Assembly: GCA_013372875.1 (NCBI GenBank)
Contig: JABXIW010000097.1
Coordinates: 1-7,881, forward strand
From: Gammaproteobacteria bacterium
GTDB taxonomy: Bacteria > Pseudomonadota > Gammaproteobacteria > Enterobacterales > Kangiellaceae
Direction of reading: 5' to 3'
Length of the DNA: 7,881 nucleotides
The notes under the pieces are model-generated. The model ran no database searches and was not told the origin of the DNA. It saw only the letters and a program-made list of their open reading frames with translations. The position numbers and the translations under genes were made by a program. The stretch's first letter is position 1. Each line of letters opens with the position of its first letter. Below, piece after piece: positions 1 to 7,127 of this stretch.

Positions 1-937
1 ATTCTGGTAAGTGGAAGTTGGTGATCAATGCATCAACCGACTGAAATTGGTAGCCTGGATAAATAAAGATATCCGTCTCGCCTTTTATTGGGATAATTTG
101 TCCAGATTTAGAAGCTGATTCAAGGCAACGCACCGAAGTGGTACCAACTGCAATCACTCGACCGCCATTGGCTCTCGTATGATTCACCTTGTCGCAAACT
201 TCTTGGCTAACTTCAAACCACTCCGAATGCATTTTATGTTCGGTGATATCGTCCACTCGTACTGGTGAAAAAGTACCAGCGCCAACGTGCAAAGTGACAA
301 AGGCCGTGTTGACTTCTTTTGCTTGGATTTTTGCTAGCAGTTCATCATCGAAATGCAAACCTGCGGTGGGCGCCGCCACCGCCCCATCCACTTGACTGTA
401 AACGGTCTGATAACGTTCCTTATCCTCAAGCTCATCTTCACGATCTATATAAGGCGGTAATGGCATATGCCCCACTTCGCTCATCACCGTTTGCCAATCG
501 CTGTCTTGCAACTCAAGCTCAAAAAGTGCTTCGTTACGTCCTTTAATCAATAACTTAGCGTCATTATCTAAAATGATTTCCGTATTAGGCTTTGGGGTAC
601 GGTTAGAGCGAACATGCGCCAGTGCCAATACATCTGAGTCAATACGCTCAATTAAAATCTCAATTTTACCGCCTGTAGCCTTTTGACCAAAAATACGTGC
701 AGGGATCACGCGAGTATTGTTAAACACTAATAAATCATCAGGGTTTAGAAGCTCTACAAGCTGGTGAAAATGACGATGTTGAATATCGCCAGCAGAACCA
801 TCAAGGCACAACAAACGGCTATCAGTACGATTTTCAGTGGGGTAACGAGCAATTAACTCATCTGGCAAATCAAAGTGGAAATCAGCTAAAGAAAGCTGCT
901 CATCTGGATTGGGGTTGTTTAATGACACTAAGCACAC
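1..937 (-). CDS. queA: S-adenosylmethionine:tRNA ribosyltransferase-isomerase QueA (3' end cut off)
   Basis: QueA transfers and isomerises the ribose of S-adenosylmethionine onto preQ1 at tRNA position 34, giving epoxyqueuosine in the cytoplasm. The minus-strand translation matches the family strongly: [12 protein letters not shown] near the N-terminus, then [71 protein letters not shown] and, at the window edge, [20 protein letters not shown]. These follow E. coli QueA in order and without breaks. About 312 residues are present; E. coli QueA has 356, so roughly the last 35-45 residues lie outside the window. The start is uncertain. GTG at 937 has AAGG five bases upstream. GTG at 928 is in frame but poorly spaced from it. 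Either gives 10 to 20 more N-terminal residues than E. coli QueA. No ATG start is available. In other gammaproteobacteria queA is usually followed by tgt; that position is outside this window. Confidence 0.96.
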   Translation of the reverse strand, partial: MCLVSLNNPNPDEQLSLADFHFDLPDELIARYPTENRTDSRLLCLDGSAGDIQHRHFHQLVELLNPDDLLVFNNTRVIPARIFGQKATGGKIEILIERIDSDVLALAHVRSNRTPKPNTEIILDNDAKLLIKGRNEALFELELQDSDWQTVMSEVGHMPLPPYIDREDELEDKERYQTVYSQVDGAVAAPTAGLHFDDELLAKIQAKEVNTAFVTLHVGAGTFSPVRVDDITEHKMHSEWFEVSQEVCDKVNHTRANGGRVIAVGTTSVRCLESASKSGQIIPIKGETDIFIYPGYQFQSVDALITNFHLPE

Positions 938-939
938 TC

Positions 940-955
940 TGACCTTACGGGGTCA
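940..955 (-). promoter_or_regulatory. Small hairpin covering the queA Shine-Dalgarno
   Basis: TGACC (940-944) and GGTCA (951-955) form a 5-bp inverted repeat with a 6-base loop, ending two bases before the GTG at 937. The minus-strand AAGG that would serve as Shine-Dalgarno (943-946) lies partly in the stem. A three-codon frame ATG-ACC-CCG-TAA (956-945) also crosses it. The stem is short, so a regulatory role is inference; it could equally be an operator half-site pair or chance. Confidence 0.25.
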
Positions 956-989
956 TAAGTAAAAGTGCGCCTAGTTTAGCTATTTAGGT

Positions 990-1010
990 AAAAAAGGCAA
1001 GATTTTGCCT
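990..1010 (-). terminator. Rho-independent terminator of the Sel1/TonB-domain gene
   Basis: Read on the minus strand, AGGCAA (1010-1005), loop AATC, TTGCCT (1000-995) is followed at once by a run of T down to 990. The 6-bp stem begins inside the last codons: its 5' arm contains two bases of the TAG stop (1009-1011). It separates this gene from queA, so queA needs its own promoter within about 50 bases or depends on readthrough. I see no convincing -35/-10 pair there. Confidence 0.75.
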
Positions 1011-2343
1011 AAGATTCTCTTTTACTTTTGTACTCAGATAACTTCTCACGCATATCTTTAGGTACTTTGCCATATCTCCTTAACATCTTATTAGCTTTAT
1101 TTTGATACTTATAAGCCTGCTCATAATTGTTAATCTGGGCGTAACTATCTGCATACAGTTGATAATATTTTAGTGGATCCGCAACAGAATTTTCATCAAT
1201 GATATCTAATTTCTCAATAACTTGAGAAGGCGAATAGTCAGAGTTTGAAGATAGTCTAGTTGCAATATCTAAAGCAGCTTCCACGTCATTAGACTTATAA
1301 GCCTTTTCAAGCCAAAACTTGCTTTTTGCTTCTTGACCATCTGCTTGAGCAAACAACTTAGACAATTTTAGTTGTGAGCGACCTAGGTTAGCCGATGCGG
1401 CACTGGTTAACCATTTAATTCCTTTGTTTCGATCTTGTTTACAGCCATCACCACTTAACAGCTTCAACCCCAGCTCATGCTGCGCATCCGCGATACCTTG
1501 AACGGCGGAATTGTAATACAGTTCAGTGTCATCCACCTCATCCTTTAGTACCATTTCTCCGTATTTGGCATAGTAATACTGTCCAACTGGATCACCCGCT
1601 TTTGCTGCCTCCTTAAACTTTCGAACAAGATTTCTAGTTTTTGTATTAAACGATCCTCCACTTAATTTATATTCCATTGTATAACGGTATTCTTTATTGT
1701 TATCTGCTCCAGCTAGTTCAAATTGCCACTTTTCAATAGCACTAAGAGACACGCTGTCGAATACTCCGCTCGGAAAAGAATCAGTGACTTCAATATCAAT
1801 TGGGCTACCCTGCTCATTTAGTTTGAAAGTAACTTTAATGTATCCTTCGATACCGGCTCTTTGGGCACTAATGGGATAGTTTGCTGGGATAGTTTTAACT
1901 GGAATAGCACCAACAAGCTTACTTTTAGAGTTTTTATCGAATACGGGTTGCAATTCATCAATAATAGCTTGACGACCAAATAAACTAGAAACTTCTGCAA
2001 ACTTTGAGTCAGCTAGTTCTTTATTTGATCCCTTTAAGTGCTGTTCAATCTGCTTCAAGACGTCATTCGTCTCAGTTGACTCGCCCTCCTCATCCGATAA
2101 CTTAATCCAAGCATAGGCTTTGGCTAGGTCCTGCTTTGTACCCAGACCATCCAAATACATAAAGCCCAAATTGTACTGAGCACTTTTATTACCAATTTCC
2201 GCTAATGATTGAAACTCAGCTAAGGCTTCTGCATATTTACCAGATTCATAATTTTTAACTGCTTGGTTAAAATCAGCAAATGATGAAAGTGAAAAAGCGG
2301 TGAGTATTGCGGCGAAAGTTGCGCCAAGAAATAGTTTTTTCAT
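1009..2343 (-). CDS. Secreted Sel1-like repeat protein with central TonB C-terminal-like domain
   Basis: 444 residues. Residues 1-23 form a Sec signal peptide (MKK, hydrophobic core, cleavage likely after SSFA), so the product is probably periplasmic. Residues 24-90 hold a TPR/Sel1-type helical pair (YESGKYAEALAEFQSLAEIG, then AQYNLGFMYLDGLG and AYAWIKLS). Residues about 145-228 resemble a TonB C-terminal domain: PVKTIPANYPISAQRAGIEG, then YIKVTFKLNEQG and a conserved-type AIEKWQFE segment. Residues about 235-430 return to Sel1/TPR-like helices (AQHELGLKLLSGDG, GIKWLTSAASANLG, KFWLEKAYKS, NNYEQAYKYQNKA). It lacks the N-terminal membrane anchor and proline-rich spacer of true TonB, so it should not energise outer-membrane receptors in the usual way. 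The domain may serve in protein or peptidoglycan contact (inference). The ATG start is supported by AGGGA five bases upstream. It has its own promoter and terminator. Automated pipelines may label such proteins 'energy transducer TonB'. The specific function is unknown. Confidence 0.88.
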   Translation of the reverse strand: MKKLFLGATFAAILTAFSLSSFADFNQAVKNYESGKYAEALAEFQSLAEIGNKSAQYNLGFMYLDGLGTKQDLAKAYAWIKLSDEEGESTETNDVLKQIEQHLKGSNKELADSKFAEVSSLFGRQAIIDELQPVFDKNSKSKLVGAIPVKTIPANYPISAQRAGIEGYIKVTFKLNEQGSPIDIEVTDSFPSGVFDSVSLSAIEKWQFELAGADNNKEYRYTMEYKLSGGSFNTKTRNLVRKFKEAAKAGDPVGQYYYAKYGEMVLKDEVDDTELYYNSAVQGIADAQHELGLKLLSGDGCKQDRNKGIKWLTSAASANLGRSQLKLSKLFAQADGQEAKSKFWLEKAYKSNDVEAALDIATRLSSNSDYSPSQVIEKLDIIDENSVADPLKYYQLYADSYAQINNYEQAYKYQNKANKMLRRYGKVPKDMREKLSEYKSKRES

Positions 2344-2382
2344 GTTATCCCTATTTATTAATTACCTATAATCTGCACAAGG

Positions 2383-2410
2383 ATAATAGCAATTTTCCAA
2401 TAATTTTCAA
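2383..2410 (-). promoter_or_regulatory. Sigma-70-type promoter for the Sel1/TonB-domain gene
   Basis: On the minus strand, TTGAAA (2410-2405) and TATTAT (2388-2383) are separated by 16 bases. Transcription would start near 2376, giving a leader of about 33 bases with AGGGA just before the ATG at 2343. It lies downstream of the terminator of the preceding minus-strand gene, as expected for an independent unit. Confidence 0.5.
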
Positions 2411-2452
2411 TTCGGCTTTCCCCGCTTTACCTAAGCCTTTCTTTTTCTTTAC

Positions 2453-2481
2453 AAAAAAGAAGGGGCCGAAGCCCCATTCTT
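2453..2481 (-). terminator. Rho-independent terminator of the GlyGly-CTERM gene
   Basis: Minus-strand GGGGC (2475-2471), a TTCG tetraloop (2470-2467) and GCCCC (2466-2462) form a strong GC stem. AAGAA (2481-2477) and TTCTT (2461-2457) extend it, with one unpaired base at 2476. A run of T (2458-2453) follows. The TTCG loop closed by C-G is exceptionally stable. It lies about 38 bases after the stop codon and isolates this gene from the next minus-strand gene. Confidence 0.92.
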
Positions 2482-2482
2482 G

Positions 2483-2520
2483 CGGAGGAAATCACCTCCT
2501 AAGGGAACGCTTCCATCCCT
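2483..2520 (-). other. Two extra hairpins in the 3' UTR, one with a perfect Shine-Dalgarno sequence
   Basis: Between the stop codon at 2519 and the terminator, the minus-strand RNA can fold twice. AGGGA (2520-2516) can pair with TCCCT (2506-2502). GGAGG (2499-2495) can pair with CCTCC (2488-2484) around the loop TGATTT. The second hairpin contains AGGAGGTGAT, a full match to the anti-Shine-Dalgarno end of 16S rRNA. No start codon follows at a normal distance; the next ATG is 14 bases on and lies inside the terminator stem. Function unknown. Confidence 0.6.
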
Positions 2521-5500
2521 AGATGCGTCTTCTTCCCATGCAAATAGCAATTAAGGCAAGGATTAGTAGCAAGTTGGTGCTACCACCACCTTTAGAACTG
2601 CTTGGTGAATTTATACCACCGCCATCTGAACCGCCATCTGAACCGCCATCTGAACCGCCATCTGAAATAACAGTAATAACTTCTATCTGGCTATGAGCAA
2701 TACCGTTTTCATCAGTTACCGTTAGCTGGAACTCAAGCAAAGTATCAGCTTCAACTTCAATTGCAGTAAAACTTGCAACACTTGCATTAGCATTCGACAA
2801 ACTCACTGCTGGGCCTGAGATTTGCGTCCATTGATAAGCGCTGATCACTGTGTCATCAGTTGATGCAGAACCATCTAAAGTAACGGTTTGCCCAGATTCA
2901 GGATTAGCATTACTCACGTTGATGATGGCCACAGGCGCAGCGTTATTTGCTGTAAATTGAGTTGTTGCTGATTTTTGTGCACCGTCATTATCAGTAACTG
3001 TCAATTGAATGGTGTAATTTTCGGAACCATTTACATTGGGCGCTATTGCTTCAAATTGAGACGCGTTGGGATTAGTAATAACAACCTCATTACCGCCAAC
3101 TTGTTCCCAAAAATATGAAACCACTTCGCCATCATTATCAAATGAATTTGAGCCATCAATTTGGACTAAGTCTCCTGAGTGATATTGACCATTTTGGATC
3201 TGAGGCAGCGCCACTGGAGCTTGGTTAATGAAAATGGCCATATTCTCGCAACCTACTTTATTGTTACAGCCCATAGTCACTAAGTTTTTGCCAAATGGCG
3301 TTGAATGCGGCAGATAAATTTTGGCAAAATCACCATTTTCATGCACCAATGGCTCCCAATTGGCTTCCGCGTGGTCAGCAATGTTTAATTGATAGCTATT
3401 TTGAAGGCCGCTGCCAACTAAGCCATTGTTATGAGCTTTGATATATAGCAACTCTGATCCTGGACCAACCACCAAATCATCTAGTAGTGTGAAATTATTG
3501 CCGACTCTGCCCCACAGCTCTTTGCCGCTATTTTGATTGCTGGCTAGCGCATATAATCGGTCATTAACTAAGGCTAAATCATGAAAGTCATTAATGTCAG
3601 AAGCATTTAATTCACTCGCAAAAGTATCTGAAGCTCTAAACGCTTTTTGTGCTGTTCCATTATTCGCGATGAAATACAAACGATTATCTGCATCGACAAC
3701 AAAATCTTTTGGGCTAGAAAAACCTTGTCCAGGGTTAATATCTTTAACTAATGTTGCGGGGTTTTTACCATCAGTTGCCCATAACTCGCGCCCTTCGTTA
3801 GCTGTTACGGCGGTGAAATATAAATAATCACCAGCAGCAGTAAAAGATTGCGGACGGCTAGAACCATTACCAGGGTTGATATCTTGCTTAGAAAGCTGAT
3901 CGTTACTATCTAAGCTCCAAAGTTCGAACTCATTATTTCCTTCTGTTGCTGCAAACCATAACTTTCCATTGAAGCTGTGCAAATCAAGTGGGTTAGCATT
4001 TTCCGCTAAAGGGTTGATGTCGGTCACTCTTTTTACAGAGTTTCCATCCGTTTTAAAAACCTCAATTCCTTTATCAGGCGACTCAGCTCTGAAATAAACA
4101 AACCCATTATGTAACGTAAGATAACTAGGATCTGAACTTTCTTCACCTGGCAGGATATCCTCTACCAACTGCACATTAGTTCCATCGGTTTTCCAGAGCT
4201 CGCGTCCTTCCGCAGCCGAACTGGCGGCAAAATAAAGCTCATCCTTATAAACCACAAAATTAGTAGGTACTGAGTTTAATTTGCCAGTCGCAATATCCAT
4301 AACTAACTCTGTCGTTTCACCATCGGACTTATACAGCTCAAAACCCAACTCTTCGGTATAAGCAGTAAAGTAATAGCTGCCATTAAACTCAATCGCCTTA
4401 TCTTGAGTGTTTTGACTCAAAGCAGAATCAACCCCACTCATCATTTGTGGCGTCACATCAGCAATCGTTAAATTATTATAGTTGAGCGCTTTTAATCGGT
4501 AATTAAAACTCTCTATTAACATCACCGAGCCGAGTTTTGCATAAAGCGGAGAAACAACTCCACTATATTTGCCAGCAATAGGCTCATATGCCATTTCCAC
4601 ACCACTTGCCCCTTTCTCTAAGCGCAAAACAGCCGTTCCATTATCGGTAGTCTGAGCGTTAAAAAATAAATAATTTCCTAGCTCAACTGGATTGTGTGGG
4701 AAAGATCCATCTTGAGTATCATTAATTTCTGAATCGCCATTTAGTCCTTCAATCACATCCAAACCAGGACCAACGCGATATTTATAAAGCTCATAACCTG
4801 AACCAGTATCCAATGTCACCAAAATACCATCATCAAAACTGGCAAAATAAGAAAGCGTACTGGCTTCAATTCGTTTGACGGGTTGATTTTGCCCATCGTA
4901 TTGAAACATCATGCGCATACCATTCGATTCGATGAAGATATTGAATAAATCATCACCGCCTACGGCCATATCGCGAATAGAGTCAACAGAATCTGCGCCC
5001 GGGATCAGGTTGGCAAATAATCCAGGATTACCGTGATTAGAGGGCACATAGTGCAGATCGTAGCCTTCTTGATCGTTAAAATAGCCGTTAAAAATCAACT
5101 TATCACCATAAACGACCATCTTTGAGAAAGGCTCAACACCGTCATTGGCTCCCTGACCTAACTCCGCGTAAAGTTCGACTTCCGTGCCATTAGTACGATA
5201 CATTTCCGTGCCATTGGCATCCGTTTTAGCAGTAAAATATAGCCATTCGCCAAAAGGCGTTAAGTTATTAATTCTGATAGCGCCACCACCTTCGGTGAAA
5301 GCCGTTACTTTAAAAGTGTTAAAACCGTTAGTGCGATAGATTTCAAGGCCATCACCATTGTCAGCCACAAAATACATTCGGCCATCAAAAGCGGTTAACT
5401 CTTTAGGATCACTATCACCATTAGGATTTAAATCAGTAACCAACAGCGCTTCACTACCCTCAAGTGTATAAAGTTCTCGCCCTGTATCCTTATGCTCAGC

Positions 5501-5842
5501 GCTGAAAAATACGCCATTGCCCAACTTAGCCATATTGGTTGGATTAGAACTTAATGCGCCAGGATTAATGTCGGCATACAAAATGGCATTATTGTCAGCA
5601 TCAATATACCAAAGCTCTTCTCCTTGCTCTGGAGTATAGGCGGTTACGAACTGAACTTTCTGCGCGTTCAAACTGGCATGCAATACCTCGTCTTTATCGT
5701 ATTGACTGGTAATTCTCAAACCTGTTTTGTTTGTGTTGACCTCAGGAAAGTCCTTTAACTTATATTCAGGGCTAGCAGCAGTAGAAAATGCTGTTGCCAT
5801 CGTGATTGCTAGAGTGGTTAATTTAAAAGTATTGAATTTCAT
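2519..5842 (-). CDS. Secreted ELWxxDGT-repeat protein with two PKD domains and GlyGly-CTERM sorting tail
   Basis: 1107 residues from the ATG at 5842, which has GGAGG five bases upstream. An in-frame TTG at 5854 would add four residues but lies in the ribosome binding site. Residues 1-24 are a Sec signal peptide (FSTAAS end). Residues about 65-800 carry at least a dozen degenerate ELWxxDGT repeats spaced about 45-50 residues apart. The clearest are ELYKSDG (502), ELWKTDG (548), EVFKTDG (594), ELWSLDS (640) and ELWATDG (686), each followed by V-x-DINPG-like segments. This pattern is typical of a beta-propeller-like fold. Residues about 874-966 and 968-1059 are PKD domains (APVALP...VTDNDG; APVAIINV...VTDENG). 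A four-copy SDGG linker (1060-1076) leads to GGGST, a hydrophobic helix and CMGRRRI, the pattern of GlyGly-CTERM. Such tails are processed by rhombosortase and the product is usually exported by type II secretion (established for the family; neither is in this window). Three Cys residues, two in CNNKVGC (859-865), may form a disulfide. Ligand or role unknown; surface binding is a guess. Confidence 0.93.
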   Translation of the reverse strand: MKFNTFKLTTLAITMATAFSTAASPEYKLKDFPEVNTNKTGLRITSQYDKDEVLHASLNAQKVQFVTAYTPEQGEELWYIDADNNAILYADINPGALSSNPTNMAKLGNGVFFSAEHKDTGRELYTLEGSEALLVTDLNPNGDSDPKELTAFDGRMYFVADNGDGLEIYRTNGFNTFKVTAFTEGGGAIRINNLTPFGEWLYFTAKTDANGTEMYRTNGTEVELYAELGQGANDGVEPFSKMVVYGDKLIFNGYFNDQEGYDLHYVPSNHGNPGLFANLIPGADSVDSIRDMAVGGDDLFNIFIESNGMRMMFQYDGQNQPVKRIEASTLSYFASFDDGILVTLDTGSGYELYKYRVGPGLDVIEGLNGDSEINDTQDGSFPHNPVELGNYLFFNAQTTDNGTAVLRLEKGASGVEMAYEPIAGKYSGVVSPLYAKLGSVMLIESFNYRLKALNYNNLTIADVTPQMMSGVDSALSQNTQDKAIEFNGSYYFTAYTEELGFELYKSDGETTELVMDIATGKLNSVPTNFVVYKDELYFAASSAAEGRELWKTDGTNVQLVEDILPGEESSDPSYLTLHNGFVYFRAESPDKGIEVFKTDGNSVKRVTDINPLAENANPLDLHSFNGKLWFAATEGNNEFELWSLDSNDQLSKQDINPGNGSSRPQSFTAAGDYLYFTAVTANEGRELWATDGKNPATLVKDINPGQGFSSPKDFVVDADNRLYFIANNGTAQKAFRASDTFASELNASDINDFHDLALVNDRLYALASNQNSGKELWGRVGNNFTLLDDLVVGPGSELLYIKAHNNGLVGSGLQNSYQLNIADHAEANWEPLVHENGDFAKIYLPHSTPFGKNLVTMGCNNKVGCENMAIFINQAPVALPQIQNGQYHSGDLVQIDGSNSFDNDGEVVSYFWEQVGGNEVVITNPNASQFEAIAPNVNGSENYTIQLTVTDNDGAQKSATTQFTANNAAPVAIINVSNANPESGQTVTLDGSASTDDTVISAYQWTQISGPAVSLSNANASVASFTAIEVEADTLLEFQLTVTDENGIAHSQIEVITVISDGGSDGGSDGGSDGGGINSPSSSKGGGSTNLLLILALIAICMGRRRI
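2619..2666 (+). repeat. 12-bp tandem repeat, four perfect copies, in the linker of the GlyGly-CTERM protein
   Basis: The unit CCGCCATCTGAA occurs four times head to tail without mismatch. On the coding (minus) strand it encodes SDGG repeats between the second PKD domain and the sorting tail. Its length is a multiple of three, so slippage would lengthen or shorten the linker without a frameshift. Confidence 0.97.
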
Positions 5843-6051
5843 GATTTCCTCCAAAGATATCCATGTCTTCGGCAGCTATACTATGAAAAAGCCAACTTTT
5901 TATTTTTTCAGTTTTTTTTTAAATTTTTATCAGTTTTTTATCAGTTATGGTAAAAATGAAAATCGTTCTTATATAAATCAATGGGTTACAACCTTTATAA
6001 TATCTTCATTTACATATAGAATTATAAAAAATAATAACTATCATTCATCAA
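5843..6051. promoter_or_regulatory. Divergent AT-rich promoter region with helically phased A-tracts
   Basis: This 209-base gap separates the divergent GlyGly-CTERM gene (minus) and GAF-domain gene (plus). T-runs at 5903-5908, 5912-5920, 5924-5928 and 5934-5939 are centred about 10.5 bp apart, the spacing that produces intrinsic DNA curvature. CAGT elements at 5909, 5931 and 5942 repeat in the same register (22 and 11 bp). For the minus gene, TATAGC at 5880-5875 is a weak -10 candidate with no good -35; the A-tracts could act as an UP element or nucleoid-protein site. For the plus gene see the separate entry. Confidence 0.55.
5996..6001 (+). promoter_or_regulatory. Consensus -10 box for the GAF-domain gene
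   Basis: TATAAT at 5996-6001 is a perfect -10 hexamer 50 bases before the ATG at 6052. No TTGACA-like -35 lies 16-18 bases upstream (the sequence there is AT-only), so activation or an alternative promoter is possible. The leader from about 6008 to 6051 is nearly all A and T and has no recognisable Shine-Dalgarno. Confidence 0.4.
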
Positions 6052-7065
6052 ATGCTTGAAAGTAAATTACTTGACTCGATCATTGGAAACATATCAAAAG
6101 GACTACAACTTGGTGCTAGCAAGCAGCAAGTTGCTTGGTTAGTTATTGATAATTTGTCTTTGTTAGGACTAGAAGACTGCTCAATTTATCTCAACGATCC
6201 TGATAAAAATCAATTAATTCAAGAAGCCGCGAATAATAAAGAAACTAAAAGTAACCGAGCATTAGTATCACCCCATACTTTGCAAATAGGCAAAGGCATT
6301 GTTGGCACAGCGGCGAGTTTGCAACAGCATATTATCGTTGATAATACAGAACTAACGCCAAATTATGTGCTTGATGAAAGTTTGGGAAAATCAGAAATGT
6401 CTGTACCGATTGTTTTTGAAAATAAACTATTGGGAGTGATTGATTCAGAATCACCTAAGGAAAGTTTTTATCAGCAACCCCATTTGCGCATTTTTGAATT
6501 GGTGGCAGTGCTTGTTGCTCCTTGGCTCTATCAGGCTACTAACAATAATGAAAAGTTTGGTCGACGTAAAAGCGACACCCAAAAAGCCTCGGCAAAGTAT
6601 GGATTGTCGATAGAAACTGAAAAATTAAAAAAGCAATCTGACCAGTACTTGCACCTATCTTATGAATTCTTCTCTAAGGTTGAGCGTAAGGATTACAACG
6701 AAGTAATGCATCAGTTCTTAAAACACTATACCAAGCCAGAGCCGTTAAAATATGTACCAGCGTTGGAAGCTGTTTTGGATAGTTTCAACAACCCGCCTTT
6801 TAAAGTTTTTATTGTTGAGCGATTAAAAGATTTGATTAAGCTGGGAATTGATGAGATTTACTTGCCCAGCCCAAAAACTCAAAAGTACCACTTTATTATC
6901 GAACATACTTATATTAATCCACTTGCAAATCACCAGACGGTTGCTGATCGCCTGGGAATGTCTTACAGCACTTTTGCAAGGCATTTAGGCAAAGCTCGTA
7001 ATGGATTAGTTGATCACGTGTGGCAAAAAATCCACCAATTGATATCACGCAAAGAAACCGTCTAG
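6052..7065 (+). CDS. GAF-domain protein with C-terminal helix-turn-helix, putative regulator
   Basis: 337 residues, no signal peptide or membrane segment, so cytoplasmic. Residues about 5-155 form a GAF domain: an N-terminal helix (SIIGNISKGLQL), SIYLND, the GKGIVGTAAS turn, IIVDNTELTPNY, and the paired strands MSVPIVFENKLLGVIDSES. GAF domains bind small ligands or partner proteins. The only Cys is C43, so a free-methionine sulfoxide reductase activity, which needs several Cys, is unlikely. Residues 160-200 form a charged linker. Residues 200-337 are an alpha-helical module I cannot name, with PFKVFIVERLKDLIK, EIYLPSPKTQKYHFI and a helix-turn-helix-like stretch around 293-315 (HQTVADRLGMSYSTFARHL). 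A role as a ligand-responsive transcription regulator is inferred from this layout. The ATG at 6052 has no Shine-Dalgarno, so the start is less certain than the frame. It is divergent from the GlyGly-CTERM gene, so regulation of that neighbour is possible but untested. Confidence 0.82.
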   Translation: MLESKLLDSIIGNISKGLQLGASKQQVAWLVIDNLSLLGLEDCSIYLNDPDKNQLIQEAANNKETKSNRALVSPHTLQIGKGIVGTAASLQQHIIVDNTELTPNYVLDESLGKSEMSVPIVFENKLLGVIDSESPKESFYQQPHLRIFELVAVLVAPWLYQATNNNEKFGRRKSDTQKASAKYGLSIETEKLKKQSDQYLHLSYEFFSKVERKDYNEVMHQFLKHYTKPEPLKYVPALEAVLDSFNNPPFKVFIVERLKDLIKLGIDEIYLPSPKTQKYHFIIEHTYINPLANHQTVADRLGMSYSTFARHLGKARNGLVDHVWQKIHQLISRKETV

Positions 7066-7083
7066 CAGCAGTGCTTCTGCCAT

Positions 7084-7110
7084 AAAAAAGCCAGCATTAC
7101 TGCTGGCTTT
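7084..7110. terminator. Bidirectional terminator between the GAF-domain gene and rmf
   Basis: AAAGCCAGCA (7087-7096), loop TTAC, and TGCTGGCTTT (7101-7110) form a perfect 10-bp stem. On the plus strand it ends with only TTT before GATG. On the minus strand the stem runs into a six-T tract (7089-7084), the stronger direction. It lies 21 bases after the stop of the GAF gene and 17 bases after the stop of rmf, so it serves two convergent genes. Confidence 0.9.
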
Positions 7111-7127
7111 GATGAATCTGATAAAAA

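Noticed and set aside
189..546. Two open frames on the plus strand (189-395 and 319-546)
   Set aside because: They run antisense to queA, whose minus-strand translation matches the family throughout. No ribosome binding site or family resemblance.
2491..2500. ATCACCTCCT on the plus strand resembles the 3' end of 16S rRNA
   Set aside because: No flanking rRNA sequence; it is the complement of the Shine-Dalgarno-like hairpin in the 3' UTR.
2307..2522. Open frame of 71 codons on the plus strand
   Set aside because: It spans the promoter of the Sel1/TonB gene and reads through the terminator of the GlyGly-CTERM gene; no supporting signals.
5843..5854. Upstream TTG start giving four more residues for the GlyGly-CTERM protein
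   Set aside because: The extra codons are the GGAGGA ribosome binding site itself; the ATG at 5842 has ideal spacing and starts a good signal peptide.
5727..6059. Open frame of 110 codons on the plus strand across the divergent intergenic region
   Set aside because: It starts antisense to the GlyGly-CTERM gene, its product is low-complexity Phe/Tyr/Ser-rich sequence from AT-rich DNA, and it overlaps the start of the GAF gene.
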